Of a stretch of DNA of 64,000 nucleotides, positions 51,240-60,197 are shown one piece after another. The stretch is from JAAXVQ01 sp964604705 (lineage in GTDB: Bacteria > Oederibacteriota > JAAXVQ01): contig CAZSAP010000002.1 in NCBI GenBank assembly GCA_964604705.1, positions 124,001 to 188,000 of the forward strand, written 5' to 3'. Positions within the stretch are counted from its first letter, which is position 1. Every line of letters begins with the position of its first letter. The notes under the pieces are model-generated. The model did not search any database and was not told the origin of the DNA. It was given only the letters and a program-made list of their open reading frames with translations. The translations under genes were made by a program, and so were the position numbers.

Positions 51240-51272
51240 CTCCACCTCGCGGCTGAATGCTGATTTGGGGTG

Positions 51273-52613
51273 TTAATTCATTTCCATTTCCATGCGCTTA
51301 AGATTGCTTCGGGCGCGGGTATGCGCCGGGTCAAGCTCCAACGTTTCTTTCCAGGCCGCGCGTGCGTCATCCAGTTCACCCCGTTGGTAGGCCGCCAGGC
51401 CCGCTTCGTAGCGAGTCTGTGCGAAGCGCCGGTTTTTCTCCTGAGCGGCATCCCACTCACGTCGCACTCTTTGCCACTGGGCTTGAATCCGCGTATCCTG
51501 CGGATCGGACTTGGCCGCGATCTCCCAAGCGGCCACCGCTCCAGGCAAATCGCCTCGGCGGTAACTTTCTTGCGCTCGGAGGCAACAGCGTACGACTTCA
51601 GCCCGGTCGGCTCTGGATTTCTGCAAGAGGGTGGCGGACTCTGCCACACGCTTTGCGCCCTTAAGAGCATCGGCATGCGCAGGAAAAAGCGCGAGCACTT
51701 TCTCATACCCCGTCCGAGCCTCTTCCGTACGTCCGGATTCCAAATCGTCTTGAGCCTTGGCTAGGGTGGCTTGTACCCATGCGTCCACATGGGGTTGGCA
51801 ACGTGCCAAACCCGCAGCTGCCTCGGCCAGGGGTGGTTTCACGGCCAACAGATCACGCCAGAGCGCAAACGCGCCCGGCCAATCCTGCGCTTGCTCGGCT
51901 TGCAAGGCGTGCTCCACCCAGGTTTGTTGTTGAGCCGCCACCTTGGTGCGGATCCAGGCTTCATGTGCCAAAACCAGATATTTCCGTACTTGCGGTTGTT
52001 CGGGGTTGATGTTGGCAGCGTCCGCCAGCTTCCGCTCGGCGCGATCCCAGCTCTTGCGCCGAAACATACGCATGCCTTCCTCGTACAGTGTTTGCGTCAT
52101 TTGGTCAAACGCCCGTTGCTCATCGGCTTGGTAACGCTCATCGGCCACAGCCGCCAAGCCCTGGACCGCCTCGGCATTTTGTGCCTCGAGCAGCAACACC
52201 TCGCGGTAGAGCAACTCGGCTTCTTTAAGCTGACTGCTCTGGTAGGACCGATGCGCCTGGCGCAGGAGCAGTTCCAACCGTTGACGCTTCCCCCACGCCG
52301 ACATCTCTTTGGATGATCTTTCCAAATCCCGCCACTCGGGTTCACTCCCGCTGGTGTCTACCTGCGACAGTTTCAACGCCACATCGCTCCGCCCGGGATC
52401 CAACTCCAGGGCCAATCGCCATTCGCCTACGGCTTCCGCCATTCTTCCCCGAGCAGCATAGGCATCCCCTGTGGCAATATGTTTGGAGGCCACGCGCGCC
52501 CGGTCCGGTTCCGCCCCGGCCTCGCCCAAGCCTGAAACCTCAGGCTGAATATGCTGACAGGCCATAATCAAACAGACACAACCTAAACTCAGCACCCACC
52601 GCACTCTGCGCAT
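51273..52613 (-). CDS. TPR-repeat lipoprotein
   Basis: A 446-residue lipoprotein. The ATG at 52613 overlaps the stop of the DUF192 gene (TGATG) and has AAGAGGG upstream. The signal peptide ends in the lipobox LIMAC (Cys at about 19). The rest consists of TPR-like helical repeats, for example AYAARGRMAEAVGEWRLALE, AEALYREVLLLEAQNAEAVQ, GYEKVLALFPAHADALKGA and the C-terminal GLAAYQRGELDDARAAWKET. It probably acts as an outer-membrane assembly scaffold. Translational coupling with DUF192 and the short distance to the cyclase indicate one operon. Confidence 0.9.
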   Translation of the reverse strand: MRRVRWVLSLGCVCLIMACQHIQPEVSGLGEAGAEPDRARVASKHIATGDAYAARGRMAEAVGEWRLALELDPGRSDVALKLSQVDTSGSEPEWRDLERSSKEMSAWGKRQRLELLLRQAHRSYQSSQLKEAELLYREVLLLEAQNAEAVQGLAAVADERYQADEQRAFDQMTQTLYEEGMRMFRRKSWDRAERKLADAANINPEQPQVRKYLVLAHEAWIRTKVAAQQQTWVEHALQAEQAQDWPGAFALWRDLLAVKPPLAEAAAGLARCQPHVDAWVQATLAKAQDDLESGRTEEARTGYEKVLALFPAHADALKGAKRVAESATLLQKSRADRAEVVRCCLRAQESYRRGDLPGAVAAWEIAAKSDPQDTRIQAQWQRVRREWDAAQEKNRRFAQTRYEAGLAAYQRGELDDARAAWKETLELDPAHTRARSNLKRMEMEMN

Positions 52614-52981
52614 CAGGCACCCTCTTGGCGAAATACACCCGCCGCGGTTGAACTCAAACGATCGCCCAGACAACACCCAGATCGAAGCCAGGTCCCCACA
52701 GGGACTTCCAACACGCCCCAGGCCTGCGGTGTGTAGTGCCCAAATCGATGGGGGGACAACGTCTGCATGCCAACAATGATTCCCCGGGCATTCACATAAA
52801 TAACCTCAATGGGCAAGCGCATGCCCAAGGTATGTACCCAACGGCAAGGTGCCAGCCATAGCCCTTCGCCGGGCGGCAGCGGCGCACGCCCCAACAAGCC
52901 CCACGCCCGCGACCAAAACGTTTCGGCGCAGTGTAAACATCGGACCACTTCTGTTTGTCGGGTGAGATTCATCAGTGACAT
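52613..52981 (-). CDS. DUF192 family protein
   Basis: About 122 residues from the Met at 52981; a longer frame to 53056 or a start at 52972 is possible. The family pattern is clear: ETFWSRAWGLLGRAPLPPGEGLW, then CRWVHTLGMRLPIEVIYVN, GIIVGMQTLSPHRFG and VLEVPVGTW. DUF192 proteins are small beta-rich domains of unknown function, often secreted; this one has no signal peptide with the chosen start. A TACAAT hexamer lies just upstream of the start. Its stop overlaps the TPR gene start by one base. Confidence 0.85.
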   Translation of the reverse strand: MSLMNLTRQTEVVRCLHCAETFWSRAWGLLGRAPLPPGEGLWLAPCRWVHTLGMRLPIEVIYVNARGIIVGMQTLSPHRFGHYTPQAWGVLEVPVGTWLRSGCCLGDRLSSTAAGVFRQEGA

Positions 52982-53100
52982 GGTTTGATTGTAGCAAAGC
53001 CTCCTGAAAATTTCCATGTTCGATTCCCTCAACGGCACACCCTTTTCCGAACTCAAGTTTTTTAAGACCGGACCGAGACTTCATGTAACCGAGCCAGAAG

Positions 53101-53148
53101 AATGAAAGAGCGCGCGCCGTCCCCCCTATCCGGCCGCGCTCTTTCATT
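53101..53148. terminator. Inverted repeat overlapping the comEC stop
   Basis: AATGAAAGAGCGCG (53101-53114) and its exact complement (53135-53148) form a 14-bp stem with a 20-base loop; the right arm includes the comEC stop codon. On the minus strand the stem is followed by CTTCTGG rather than a T-run, so it is a probable but non-canonical terminator. Confidence 0.5.
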
Positions 53149-55537
53149 TCCAACACTCCCAGCGCAGACGTCCCGCTCCGTCGGTCTGAACCCGAATCGC
53201 ACCCCGACGTGCGGTATTCAACAAAGGAACACCCCGTGCCCGAAACCGTGCAACCGTATCTGGATGGGGAAACCGATGGGTTTGGAAAAATCCTGGTTGC
53301 ACCACCGCCAATTGTGGGTTCAATCGCTGCAACAAACGTTCGCCACTACTTCCCTTGGATCCATGGTGCGCCACCTTAAGGAGCGTACACGGGGAGAGCC
53401 CGGCCCAAAGATCTTCGCACATCCGCCCCGCATCCCCTGGGAAGAGAGCGCTCCCGCCAGGGTAGGTCCACCGCAACACCAAGCTCCGATCGTTGCTTGT
53501 CGCCATGTTGGAGCGTGTTTTCAATGGTTGGGGAATTCGCGCCCGACGCCGTCGACCACCTTCACGTGGTTCTCCCCTGCGCGCGAATCCAACTTCGGGC
53601 CATACGACCTGTGCGGCCAGGGTGGGCGTCCAGGTAAGCGTCGTATCCAAGGCAGCTTCCTCCAAGGTCCCTCCACTCCGATGCACGGCATCCCGCACCC
53701 GAGCCAACGTGGGTTCCAGTGAGTGGGCCGTAATGACCCGCCGTGGTTGGAAATATTTCACACACAATTCAACCCCGCCGGCATGATCCGCATCCGGATG
53801 TGAGACCACCAATGTGCTCAAACGATTAATGCCCTGACTGGCCAAGAAGGGTTTCACCCGCCACAGGAATTCGGATTCCGTGCCTGTATCGATCAATATT
53901 TTCAAATCCGCGCCTTGTTCCAGCAGTGTCGCTTCACCCATGCCCAAATCCAAAAACGTAAATTGCGTCACGCCTGATCCTATCTCCGGCGGGCGCTGAA
54001 ACCCATACGCGACCGTACACATGCACACGCCTACCAAACCCAGAAGACGCAACGGTTTCCAACACCAGGCCATAAGCGCCAGGTAACACCCTGCCACCCA
54101 GGCGGCGGAAACGCCCCCTACAAAGATCCGCGCGTAGGGAAGGTGCTCGGCCCAACGGGCCACTCCCACCAATCCCTCCGCGCTCCAACCCACGACCCAC
54201 CCCACCCCGCGTGCGAGCCACGGGCATACAGGATCCAACAGACCCAGCAACAATCCGCCGTCTGTCCCCAGCGTCACCAACGGCACAACCACCACATTGG
54301 TCAGGATTGCCACCGGTGTCACGCTGTAAAAATAATACACCTGCAACGGAAGCGTCCCCACTAAGGCAATGATTGTCACCCCGGCGCCTTCAAAAAGCAG
54401 ACGGCCGCCTCGCCCCCACCACCCGGGCCAGGCGGCTCGTGGTAGCTTCGGGGCCGCCACCACCAACGCCGTCGTGGCCATAAAGGAGAGGAGAAACCCC
54501 GGCTTCCCACAACTCAACGGATCATACGCCAACCACCCAAGCGCGACGGCACTGAGCACACTTACTCCATCAAGCTGACGCCGCATGGCCAAAACCCACA
54601 GACCCAACCAGGTCATGAGCCAAGCCCGACTTACGGACGCTCCACTCCCCACCATGCTTGCAAACGCCGCCACACCCACAAACGCAAGGATTAGAATCCA
54701 GGCACGCGGTATGCGCCACCAACGTCCTAAAAGATAAAACGAGCCTACCACCACCCCTACGTTCATGCCGGACACCGCAAACACATGCGCCAATCCCGTA
54801 GCGGCCATGCTTTCCTGCAAGGTTCGTGTCAATCCCGAACGATCTCCCAACACCAGGGAGCATACCACTTCAGCCGAATCGCGCGGCACCCAACGGCGAA
54901 TGGCCTGCATCCAATGCCGATGCCCGCTTGCACTCCACGCCCGCCATCCGGTTGCGGTTCGTAAACGCACAACCTCGGCACGGGTACTCACCCGGCATTG
55001 GGCCCAGATCCCCTCGCGTTGCATGTACCGTCGGTAATCAAACTCACCCGGATTCCCAGGGTGCTCAAAATCCTCAAGACGTCCGCATACCCTCAGTTCA
55101 TCCCCGCCGGAAAACCGGGGCGCATAGCCAGGCACGCGGATGCGAATGCCGCCACGGGTCGGCACCCGCCCGCGCGCGGTGACCACGGTATGACACTCAA
55201 GATCCGCTTGCCAGGCCTCCGCTCCGAATGTGCCTGTCGGCCATTCACGCAACCGCCCTTCCACACATACGCGTTCACCCCCAACCCAATCCCGGATCGA
55301 GGCCGACGGTCGGTACTCCGCCACGGCCGCCAACGCCGCATAGGCACTCAGCACGGCCAGAAGGTATCCGACCATTCGCCGGGGCGAGTGCCACGTCAGG
55401 CCGATCCAAACCAAGCCCAAGCACGCCAGCAACCACCACCCTTCTGCCCGGCCCAAGCGCATGCCCAAAAGCGCGCCCATTTCCGCGGCCATGGCCATAC
55501 TTACCAAAGGTCGATGCCTGTACGCCTTTAAGAACAT
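53144..55537 (-). CDS. comEC: ComEC/Rec2 DNA-uptake channel
   Basis: A 797-residue ComEC, the inner-membrane channel that brings single-stranded DNA into the cytoplasm during natural transformation. The order is N-terminal helices, an OB-like DUF4131 domain (about 75-190; VCVEGRLREWPTG, GDELRVCGRLEDFEHPGNPGE cited in part), the Competence membrane domain (about 220-490; LAHVFAVSGMNVGVV) and a C-terminal metallo-beta-lactamase domain (about 520-790) with SHPDADHAGG, VAHHGSKGSS and LFPGDAG. The metal-site motif is complete, so the nuclease-like domain may be active. Full length, with no other competence gene in the window. Confidence 0.95.
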   Translation of the reverse strand: MFLKAYRHRPLVSMAMAAEMGALLGMRLGRAEGWWLLACLGLVWIGLTWHSPRRMVGYLLAVLSAYAALAAVAEYRPSASIRDWVGGERVCVEGRLREWPTGTFGAEAWQADLECHTVVTARGRVPTRGGIRIRVPGYAPRFSGGDELRVCGRLEDFEHPGNPGEFDYRRYMQREGIWAQCRVSTRAEVVRLRTATGWRAWSASGHRHWMQAIRRWVPRDSAEVVCSLVLGDRSGLTRTLQESMAATGLAHVFAVSGMNVGVVVGSFYLLGRWWRIPRAWILILAFVGVAAFASMVGSGASVSRAWLMTWLGLWVLAMRRQLDGVSVLSAVALGWLAYDPLSCGKPGFLLSFMATTALVVAAPKLPRAAWPGWWGRGGRLLFEGAGVTIIALVGTLPLQVYYFYSVTPVAILTNVVVVPLVTLGTDGGLLLGLLDPVCPWLARGVGWVVGWSAEGLVGVARWAEHLPYARIFVGGVSAAWVAGCYLALMAWCWKPLRLLGLVGVCMCTVAYGFQRPPEIGSGVTQFTFLDLGMGEATLLEQGADLKILIDTGTESEFLWRVKPFLASQGINRLSTLVVSHPDADHAGGVELCVKYFQPRRVITAHSLEPTLARVRDAVHRSGGTLEEAALDTTLTWTPTLAAQVVWPEVGFARRGEPREGGRRRRARIPQPLKTRSNMATSNDRSLVLRWTYPGGSALFPGDAGRMCEDLWAGLSPCTLLKVAHHGSKGSSGERLLQRLNPQLAVVQPGFFQTHRFPHPDTVARFRARGVPLLNTARRGAIRVQTDGAGRLRWECWK

Positions 55538-55602
55538 GGAGACTTGGACAGAGTTTATGGAAAAATATTGCAGGGATTGCCATTAAAAAAGCAGAACGCA
55601 GA

Positions 55603-56592
55603 TTAGGGGTTTAGGGTTTGCGGGGTAACGATAACCACTTGATTGTTCTTGGTATGACCTACGGCCAGCGAACCGTTCGGTAAGGCCATCAAAGCTCCGG
55701 GATAAAATCCCAATTTAACCGTTCCAATGACCTGTGCTTGTTGGACATTGATGGCCACCAGTCGGTACGACTCTTCGCACGCCACCCAAAGTGTCTTTCC
55801 CTGCAAGGCCAAGGCATTGGGTTTATTGCGCACGGGGAGACGCGCGATTTCCACGCGTTTGAAGATATCCACCAGTGAAATGTCGTTTGAGCCATAATTC
55901 GATACACACGCCGTGTTGCCCAGAAGCACGACCTGACGCGGATAGATCCCCACCGGTACACGCACCAGTTCGGTCTTTGCCTCCGCATCCACCAAACTCA
56001 GTGCGTTCTCGCCTTTCAAGGTCACCAGTGCCAATTTGCCGTCAATGGTGAAGGCCATGCCTTGTGGGTATCGTCCCAGTGAAATTTTATTCTTGAACTT
56101 CAGCTGTTGGGCTGTCAACACCTGCACCGCCGACTGGCCGTCGCAAATCCATACTTCGTCATGTCCCGGACGCACCGTTCCCGAAGCCAAGGGAATGGAT
56201 CCGGTACTTAATTCCCGTTCCCGGCGTAGCGGTACTCCGCTCAGAACGGATATGGCCGACGTTTGTGGGTGCAGGCTGTACACGCAATGATGTTTACTGT
56301 CGGGAATCAATACCCCAGGGTGGGGAAGGACTTGTACGGTTTGAACAACCTCGGCGCGATTCAGGTCGAGAACATCAACCCCGGCCGCTTCGGAACCACT
56401 GATCAACAACGTCTCAGGTTGCAACCCCGGAACAATGGAGGCAGGTCCTTTGGAAACCGCGACCGGTTTTAGGGTTACCGGCAATATGGGGCTCTTATCC
56501 GGCGTGCACCCGGCCAGCCAGCCCGTCAGCCCAAGGATGAGTGCCAGCTCCCAGGTAAGCGATTTACCGGCCGAACGCATCAACCGCATCAT
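55603..56592 (-). CDS. Beta-propeller (YVTN-type) lipoprotein
   Basis: About 330 residues with a signal peptide and lipobox (WLAGC). Starts at 56592, 56589 or 56580 are all possible; each overlaps the 3' end of the STAS gene, which suggests coupling. The body contains repeated blades of the YVTN/Lp-binding type (VDVLDLNRAEVVQTVQVLPH, GRYPQGMAFTIDGKLALVTL, NALSLVDAEAKTELVRVPVG, NDISLVDIFKRVEIARLPV, LVAINVQQAQVIGTVKLG). It may be a surface or periplasmic binding scaffold. Its place at the end of a phosphatase-STAS operon suggests a link to that signalling module. Confidence 0.85.
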   Translation of the reverse strand: MMRLMRSAGKSLTWELALILGLTGWLAGCTPDKSPILPVTLKPVAVSKGPASIVPGLQPETLLISGSEAAGVDVLDLNRAEVVQTVQVLPHPGVLIPDSKHHCVYSLHPQTSAISVLSGVPLRRERELSTGSIPLASGTVRPGHDEVWICDGQSAVQVLTAQQLKFKNKISLGRYPQGMAFTIDGKLALVTLKGENALSLVDAEAKTELVRVPVGIYPRQVVLLGNTACVSNYGSNDISLVDIFKRVEIARLPVRNKPNALALQGKTLWVACEESYRLVAINVQQAQVIGTVKLGFYPGALMALPNGSLAVGHTKNNQVVIVTPQTLNP

Positions 56593-56932
56593 CGATCGTT
56601 TTGTAGGAATATATGAGGTTCGAAAACGCCAGTAGGTTAAACACATTTTTTACTTCATTGGTCATCGATGCCAGTTTGATGTCACCATGGTGCTCACGTG
56701 TTTTATGCAGAAGACTGATGAACAAGCCCCATCCTGCCGAAGAGACATAGGTGACTTTCTCCATGTTCAAGATCATGCGGTACCGCTGTTCACGGAGTAG
56801 CGCCGAGAGCTTTTCATCCAAAATCAAGGTCGTGCCGGTGTCCACCACCCCAAAGATATCAACCTGAGTGATGTTCTTCTTATCGTCGTGCCGGACTTCA
56901 ACTTGGATGGACCCATCTTTACGCGTGCTCAT
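56564..56932 (-). CDS. STAS-domain anti-sigma-factor antagonist
   Basis: A 122-residue single STAS domain of the RsbV/SpoIIAA type. The phosphorylatable serine lies in KVTYVSSAGWGLFISL; the flanks (VDIFGVVDTGTTLILDEKL and IKLASMTNEVKNVFNLL) match the fold. In partner switching, dephosphorylation by a PP2C phosphatase frees the protein to bind an anti-sigma kinase. The gene follows the SpoIIE-type phosphatase by 25 bases. The kinase partner is not next to it. Confidence 0.92.
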   Translation of the reverse strand: MSTRKDGSIQVEVRHDDKKNITQVDIFGVVDTGTTLILDEKLSALLREQRYRMILNMEKVTYVSSAGWGLFISLLHKTREHHGDIKLASMTNEVKNVFNLLAFSNLIYSYKTIDDAVDAFGR

Positions 56933-56957
56933 GCTGTATGCCTCCTGACGTCCCGAA

Positions 56958-58478
56958 TCAATCTATCTTAACTATAATTGCTGCAATGTCATCGTTTTGC
57001 GGGACATCGCCGCAAAATTCGGTCAATTGCTTGTCGAGCGCGCTTATCAGCGTCTGGGCATCGGCGGTGGCTGGTTGTTTGGCCAGAAAATCCTGCAACC
57101 CGTTTTCTCCGAACTCATCGCGATCCGCGTTCATGGCCTCGGTAACGCCGTCTGTATACAATACCACAACATCGCCTGAGGTTAGAGAAATTTTCTTTTC
57201 CTGGAGCAGTTTTTCGAACAACCCACCCTGATCCACCCCCACCGGTAAACATGGTGGTTCGGACCCTAAGCTTTTAAATTTTCGGTTGGACGTGTTCCAA
57301 AGCAAGGCCGGATTATGCCCGGCCGAGGAATAGGTGAGGGTTTTCTTAGAAAAATCAATCACCGCAAAAAACACGGTAATAAACATCCCGCCTTTCAAGT
57401 CACTGTGCAGGAGATGATTGAGCTCTTTTACCACTTGCGAAGGCGAGCTGTAGTTTGGGGCCAAACTTCGCAGCATGCTGCGGGCGGAACTCATGAGCAT
57501 GGCGGCCGGGACGCCTTTGCCGCAAACATCCGCCACGGCAATGCCAAGTTTGTGTTTGTCCAATTTTAAAAAGTCGTAGTAATCGCCGCCCACTTCTTTG
57601 GCCGCTCGGTACAATGCGCCAAACGACATATCCTCCACAACCGGCATTTCTTTCGGCAGGAGCGTCTGTTGAATTTGGTGCGCCACCTGCAATTCTTTTT
57701 CAATGCGTTCCTGCTCCAACGCACGCTCGGTCGCCTCTTTAAGCTCGGAGGTCATACGGTTGAAGGTGACGGCCAATTCCCCCAGTTCATTGTTGCGCAT
57801 GGCTGGAATTTGGTAGTCCAAGTCGCCGCTCCCAATGGCCTTAACCCCTTTGGTCAATTCTGAAACCGGCCGCAACATGAGTGTAACCAACACGATCGAC
57901 CCCAATAGCCCGCCGGTTAAAAAGAGCACGGAAAAAAGCGTAACCTGACGCCAAGCGCGCCGGACAACCTTGTCAATGGTGGACTTGGAAACGCCGAGAT
58001 GAACCTCACCGATCTTGGTTGTCCCCTGCAAGATAAGCGGAATGCCGATATCAATCACGCGCCCACCTTGCGGATGATTCCAGGTGAAGGCACGTGCCGT
58101 GGGTCGGTCCAAGGGATAATCGCCCGATGGACGAGCATACGCATGCCCGATAAGTTCAGACTTGTCCGAAGCCACCACGCGGTTATTCCGGTCTACAATC
58201 AGGGCATACACCATGTCTTCGTTTTTCATGACATCGGCCACCAGCGTGGCCAATTGCAGCTTATCGTTGGTTAAGAAAGGATCTTGTCCGTGAGCGGCCA
58301 CGTATTGGGCCAGCGCAATACCACGGCGTGTGACTTCTTGGGTGAGGGCCTCGCGTTCTTGACGTAAGGTAAACCAGGTAAGAAATACAATGCTGGCGGC
58401 CAGCAGGAGCATGACCCACAGTGAAAATTCAACCTTGACGCTTGACTTTCTCGGTTTCGGACTGGAAACGCCGCTCAT
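56958..58478 (-). CDS. Membrane sensor with HAMP and SpoIIE-type PP2C phosphatase domain
   Basis: About 506 residues from the ATG at 58478 (GAGG 5 bases upstream). The order is membrane helix (about 16-38), a periplasmic Cache-like sensor (about 45-165), a second helix (about 180-203), HAMP (MLRPVSELTKGVKAIGSGDL), a coiled linker (about 255-280) and a PP2C/SpoIIE phosphatase (about 290-506). The phosphatase shows EVGGDYYDF, IAVADVCGKGVPAAMLM, YSSAGHNPALL, YTDGVTEAMN and NDDIAAIIV. The Asp residues for metal binding are present. It should dephosphorylate the STAS protein encoded next, linking an extracytoplasmic signal to gene expression. Confidence 0.93.
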   Translation of the reverse strand: MSGVSSPKPRKSSVKVEFSLWVMLLLAASIVFLTWFTLRQEREALTQEVTRRGIALAQYVAAHGQDPFLTNDKLQLATLVADVMKNEDMVYALIVDRNNRVVASDKSELIGHAYARPSGDYPLDRPTARAFTWNHPQGGRVIDIGIPLILQGTTKIGEVHLGVSKSTIDKVVRRAWRQVTLFSVLFLTGGLLGSIVLVTLMLRPVSELTKGVKAIGSGDLDYQIPAMRNNELGELAVTFNRMTSELKEATERALEQERIEKELQVAHQIQQTLLPKEMPVVEDMSFGALYRAAKEVGGDYYDFLKLDKHKLGIAVADVCGKGVPAAMLMSSARSMLRSLAPNYSSPSQVVKELNHLLHSDLKGGMFITVFFAVIDFSKKTLTYSSAGHNPALLWNTSNRKFKSLGSEPPCLPVGVDQGGLFEKLLQEKKISLTSGDVVVLYTDGVTEAMNADRDEFGENGLQDFLAKQPATADAQTLISALDKQLTEFCGDVPQNDDIAAIIVKID

Positions 58479-58623
58479 GATCGCCTCGTTCGAGTTGGAT
58501 ACGTTGTCGCGGGCATTGTCCGGTTTGGCGATTGAGCCTGCAATCGGCACAATACGCCAGTTCGGGTGCGCATGGCACAAAGCCCATGTCTTCATTTGGT
58601 TGTTCGTCCCGGGTGGAGGTCAT
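58429..58623 (-). CDS. Small cysteine-containing ORF overlapping the phosphatase start
   Basis: A 64-residue frame with a good ribosome-binding site (AAGGTGAGG upstream of ATG) that begins just after a TATAAT promoter and ends 50 bases inside the phosphatase gene. It contains the pattern PCAPELAYCADCRLNRQTGQC, with four cysteines spaced as in zinc knuckles (C-x6-C-x2-C-x8-C). It would be translationally coupled to the phosphatase. No family is recognised, and it might be only a leader frame. Confidence 0.4.
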   Translation of the reverse strand: MTSTRDEQPNEDMGFVPCAPELAYCADCRLNRQTGQCPRQRIQLERGDHERRFQSETEKVKRQG

Positions 58624-58661
58624 GTCCCACCTCACCTTCCCCGCCGATAGCTGGAAGCAAA

Positions 58662-58689
58662 ATTATACACGAATCACAAAACTTTGTAA
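58662..58689 (-). promoter_or_regulatory. Promoter of the phosphatase-STAS operon
   Basis: Minus strand: TTACAA (58689-58684), 16-base spacer, perfect TATAAT (58667-58662), about 40 bases upstream of the small ORF at 58623. The gap to 58817 also serves the divergent zinc-ribbon gene. Confidence 0.5.
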
Positions 58690-58816
58690 TTGGTAAAAAC
58701 GGTTCCGTGCCGTTTGGGTTGGAAATAATTAATGTTGTCTGCGCGTTTTATAGTAAACTGTTGCTTGGCGACAGGCGTGTCCGCACGCCGTTCGGAAATC
58801 CCCTCGGAGGCAATGT

Positions 58817-59020
58817 ATGCAGAGAAATGGTCAAAATCCAATTCGTGCCGAAAAAACCTTCAAACAAGCACGCAACAAATTCGTCCAGACGTCATCCGGT
58901 CCGGTGCGTACCCCGGGCACGCTGCAGTGTCCTTCCTGTCAAGCGGAAGTCCCACCCAAGCCGGGATTCCGGACAAAATCCTTAACCTGCCCTAAGTGCG
59001 GATCGCCCATGCACAAGTAG
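58817..59020 (+). CDS. Small zinc-ribbon protein
   Basis: A 67-residue protein with CGGAGG 6 bases before the ATG. A basic N-terminal half (RAEKTFKQARNKF) is followed by a zinc ribbon: CPSCQAEVPPKPGFRTKSL and then CPKCGSPMHK, giving CxxC-x19-CxxC. Such two-knuckle proteins bind nucleic acid or act as adaptor subunits; no specific function can be given. A long hairpin follows the stop by 17 bases, so it is monocistronic. Confidence 0.8.
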   Translation: MQRNGQNPIRAEKTFKQARNKFVQTSSGPVRTPGTLQCPSCQAEVPPKPGFRTKSLTCPKCGSPMHK

Positions 59021-59036
59021 TGTTTCGTACAGCCGT

Positions 59037-59069
59037 GCTTTCAGGGAAACCACACGTTTCCCTGAAAGC
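59037..59069 (+). terminator. Hairpin after the zinc-ribbon gene
   Basis: A perfect 14-bp stem (GCTTTCAGGGAAAC / GTTTCCCTGAAAGC) with a 5-base loop, 17 bases after the stop. The following sequence (GGGCATTCCTTCC) is only moderately T-rich. It probably terminates the plus-strand gene, and possibly also the convergent ABC operon. Confidence 0.6.
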
Positions 59070-59132
59070 GGGCATTCCTTCCTATCCCTGTTGGGATCAT
59101 GCTTTTATGCTGCTTCGAGACGCTGAAAAGGC

Positions 59133-60197
59133 CTAATACCATTTAAACAGCTTTTGCCCCAAGGCAAAGCACGCACTCCCGATCGCCACCATGATCAAAC
59201 AGGGAACCGCTACGCTGGCCAACCCGGCGCCTTCCACAAAAATTTTCCGCATGGCATCGGCCAAAACCGTGAGCGGCAAGAACTTGACTATGGGAATCAT
59301 CCACGCCGGAAAATTTTGGTAACTGAAAAAAATCCCGGACATAATCATCATGGGAATGGTAATGGCATTGAGCAGCCCGTTCCCCACCTGGGAATTGTCC
59401 GCCCGCGAGGCCATGAGCACGGCCACGCCGCCAAATGCCAGATTGCCACTGAGAAACACCAACGCAAACGCCCAAACACTGCCCTGCATGTGCACGTGAA
59501 AAACCAGGGTGGCAAAGGTAAACAGCACCAGAAATTCAAAGAGACTCAACCCCAAGCGGGTGATAAAAAAGGAGAGTAGAAATTCCGTGCGCTTCATGGG
59601 GCTGGCCACCATGCGCCGGAGCAATTTTTTCATGCGCCGCTCGATCAGCGTCCAGCCTATGCCCCAGATGCTGGAATTGAGAATCCCCATGGCAATGAGT
59701 CCCGGGATCAGAAAATCGATGTACCTTGTTCCCGGCGCCACCAACGGCTGCACACTCCCGGCCCGTAACTGCCCCGAATGGCGCAGACGCTCACGTTCCA
59801 AAAGCAGATGCGTCAACTGCGCTTCCGCATTTTTTGCGTCAAAATGATAAACCGGTTCTCCGGCAGGCGACGTCTCCAAAAACAAAGGTACCTCGCCGCG
59901 CTGAATGGCGCGAATCGCCAAGGCGTGTGTCGGATAGGTATGAAAATCAAAGATCGCCTCACGCTTGCCCTGTGCTTCGGTCAGCGGCTCGGTCCAGGGC
60001 TTGAGCATGGCCGCACGGGCCGCCGGGGCGGTCTCCACCACGCCCACACTGCGCTTGTTTTGATCCTGCTGCATGAAGGCCAGGCCCAAAATGCCGGCCA
60101 AGGCCACGGGAAACAATACGGCCCAAAAAAGGGTTTCCGGTTCTCGAAAAAATTCTTTGATCTGCATGTTGATGAGATTTAAAAATGCGTTATTCAT
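59133..60197 (-). CDS. ABC-2 type transporter permease
   Basis: A 354-residue ABC-2 family permease. One N-terminal helix (AVLFPVALAGILGLAFM) is followed by a large extracytoplasmic region (about 45-170) and five C-terminal helices. The family signature is present: IDFLIPGLIAMGILNSSIWG, RRMKKLLRRMVASPMKRTEFL, and FFSYQNFPAWMIPIVKFLPLTVLADAMR (split here by its ends). Its start overlaps the ATPase gene stop by 8 bases. Together they form an exporter of unknown substrate (drug, lipid or polysaccharide type). Confidence 0.93.
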   Translation of the reverse strand: MNNAFLNLINMQIKEFFREPETLFWAVLFPVALAGILGLAFMQQDQNKRSVGVVETAPAARAAMLKPWTEPLTEAQGKREAIFDFHTYPTHALAIRAIQRGEVPLFLETSPAGEPVYHFDAKNAEAQLTHLLLERERLRHSGQLRAGSVQPLVAPGTRYIDFLIPGLIAMGILNSSIWGIGWTLIERRMKKLLRRMVASPMKRTEFLLSFFITRLGLSLFEFLVLFTFATLVFHVHMQGSVWAFALVFLSGNLAFGGVAVLMASRADNSQVGNGLLNAITIPMMIMSGIFFSYQNFPAWMIPIVKFLPLTVLADAMRKIFVEGAGLASVAVPCLIMVAIGSACFALGQKLFKWY

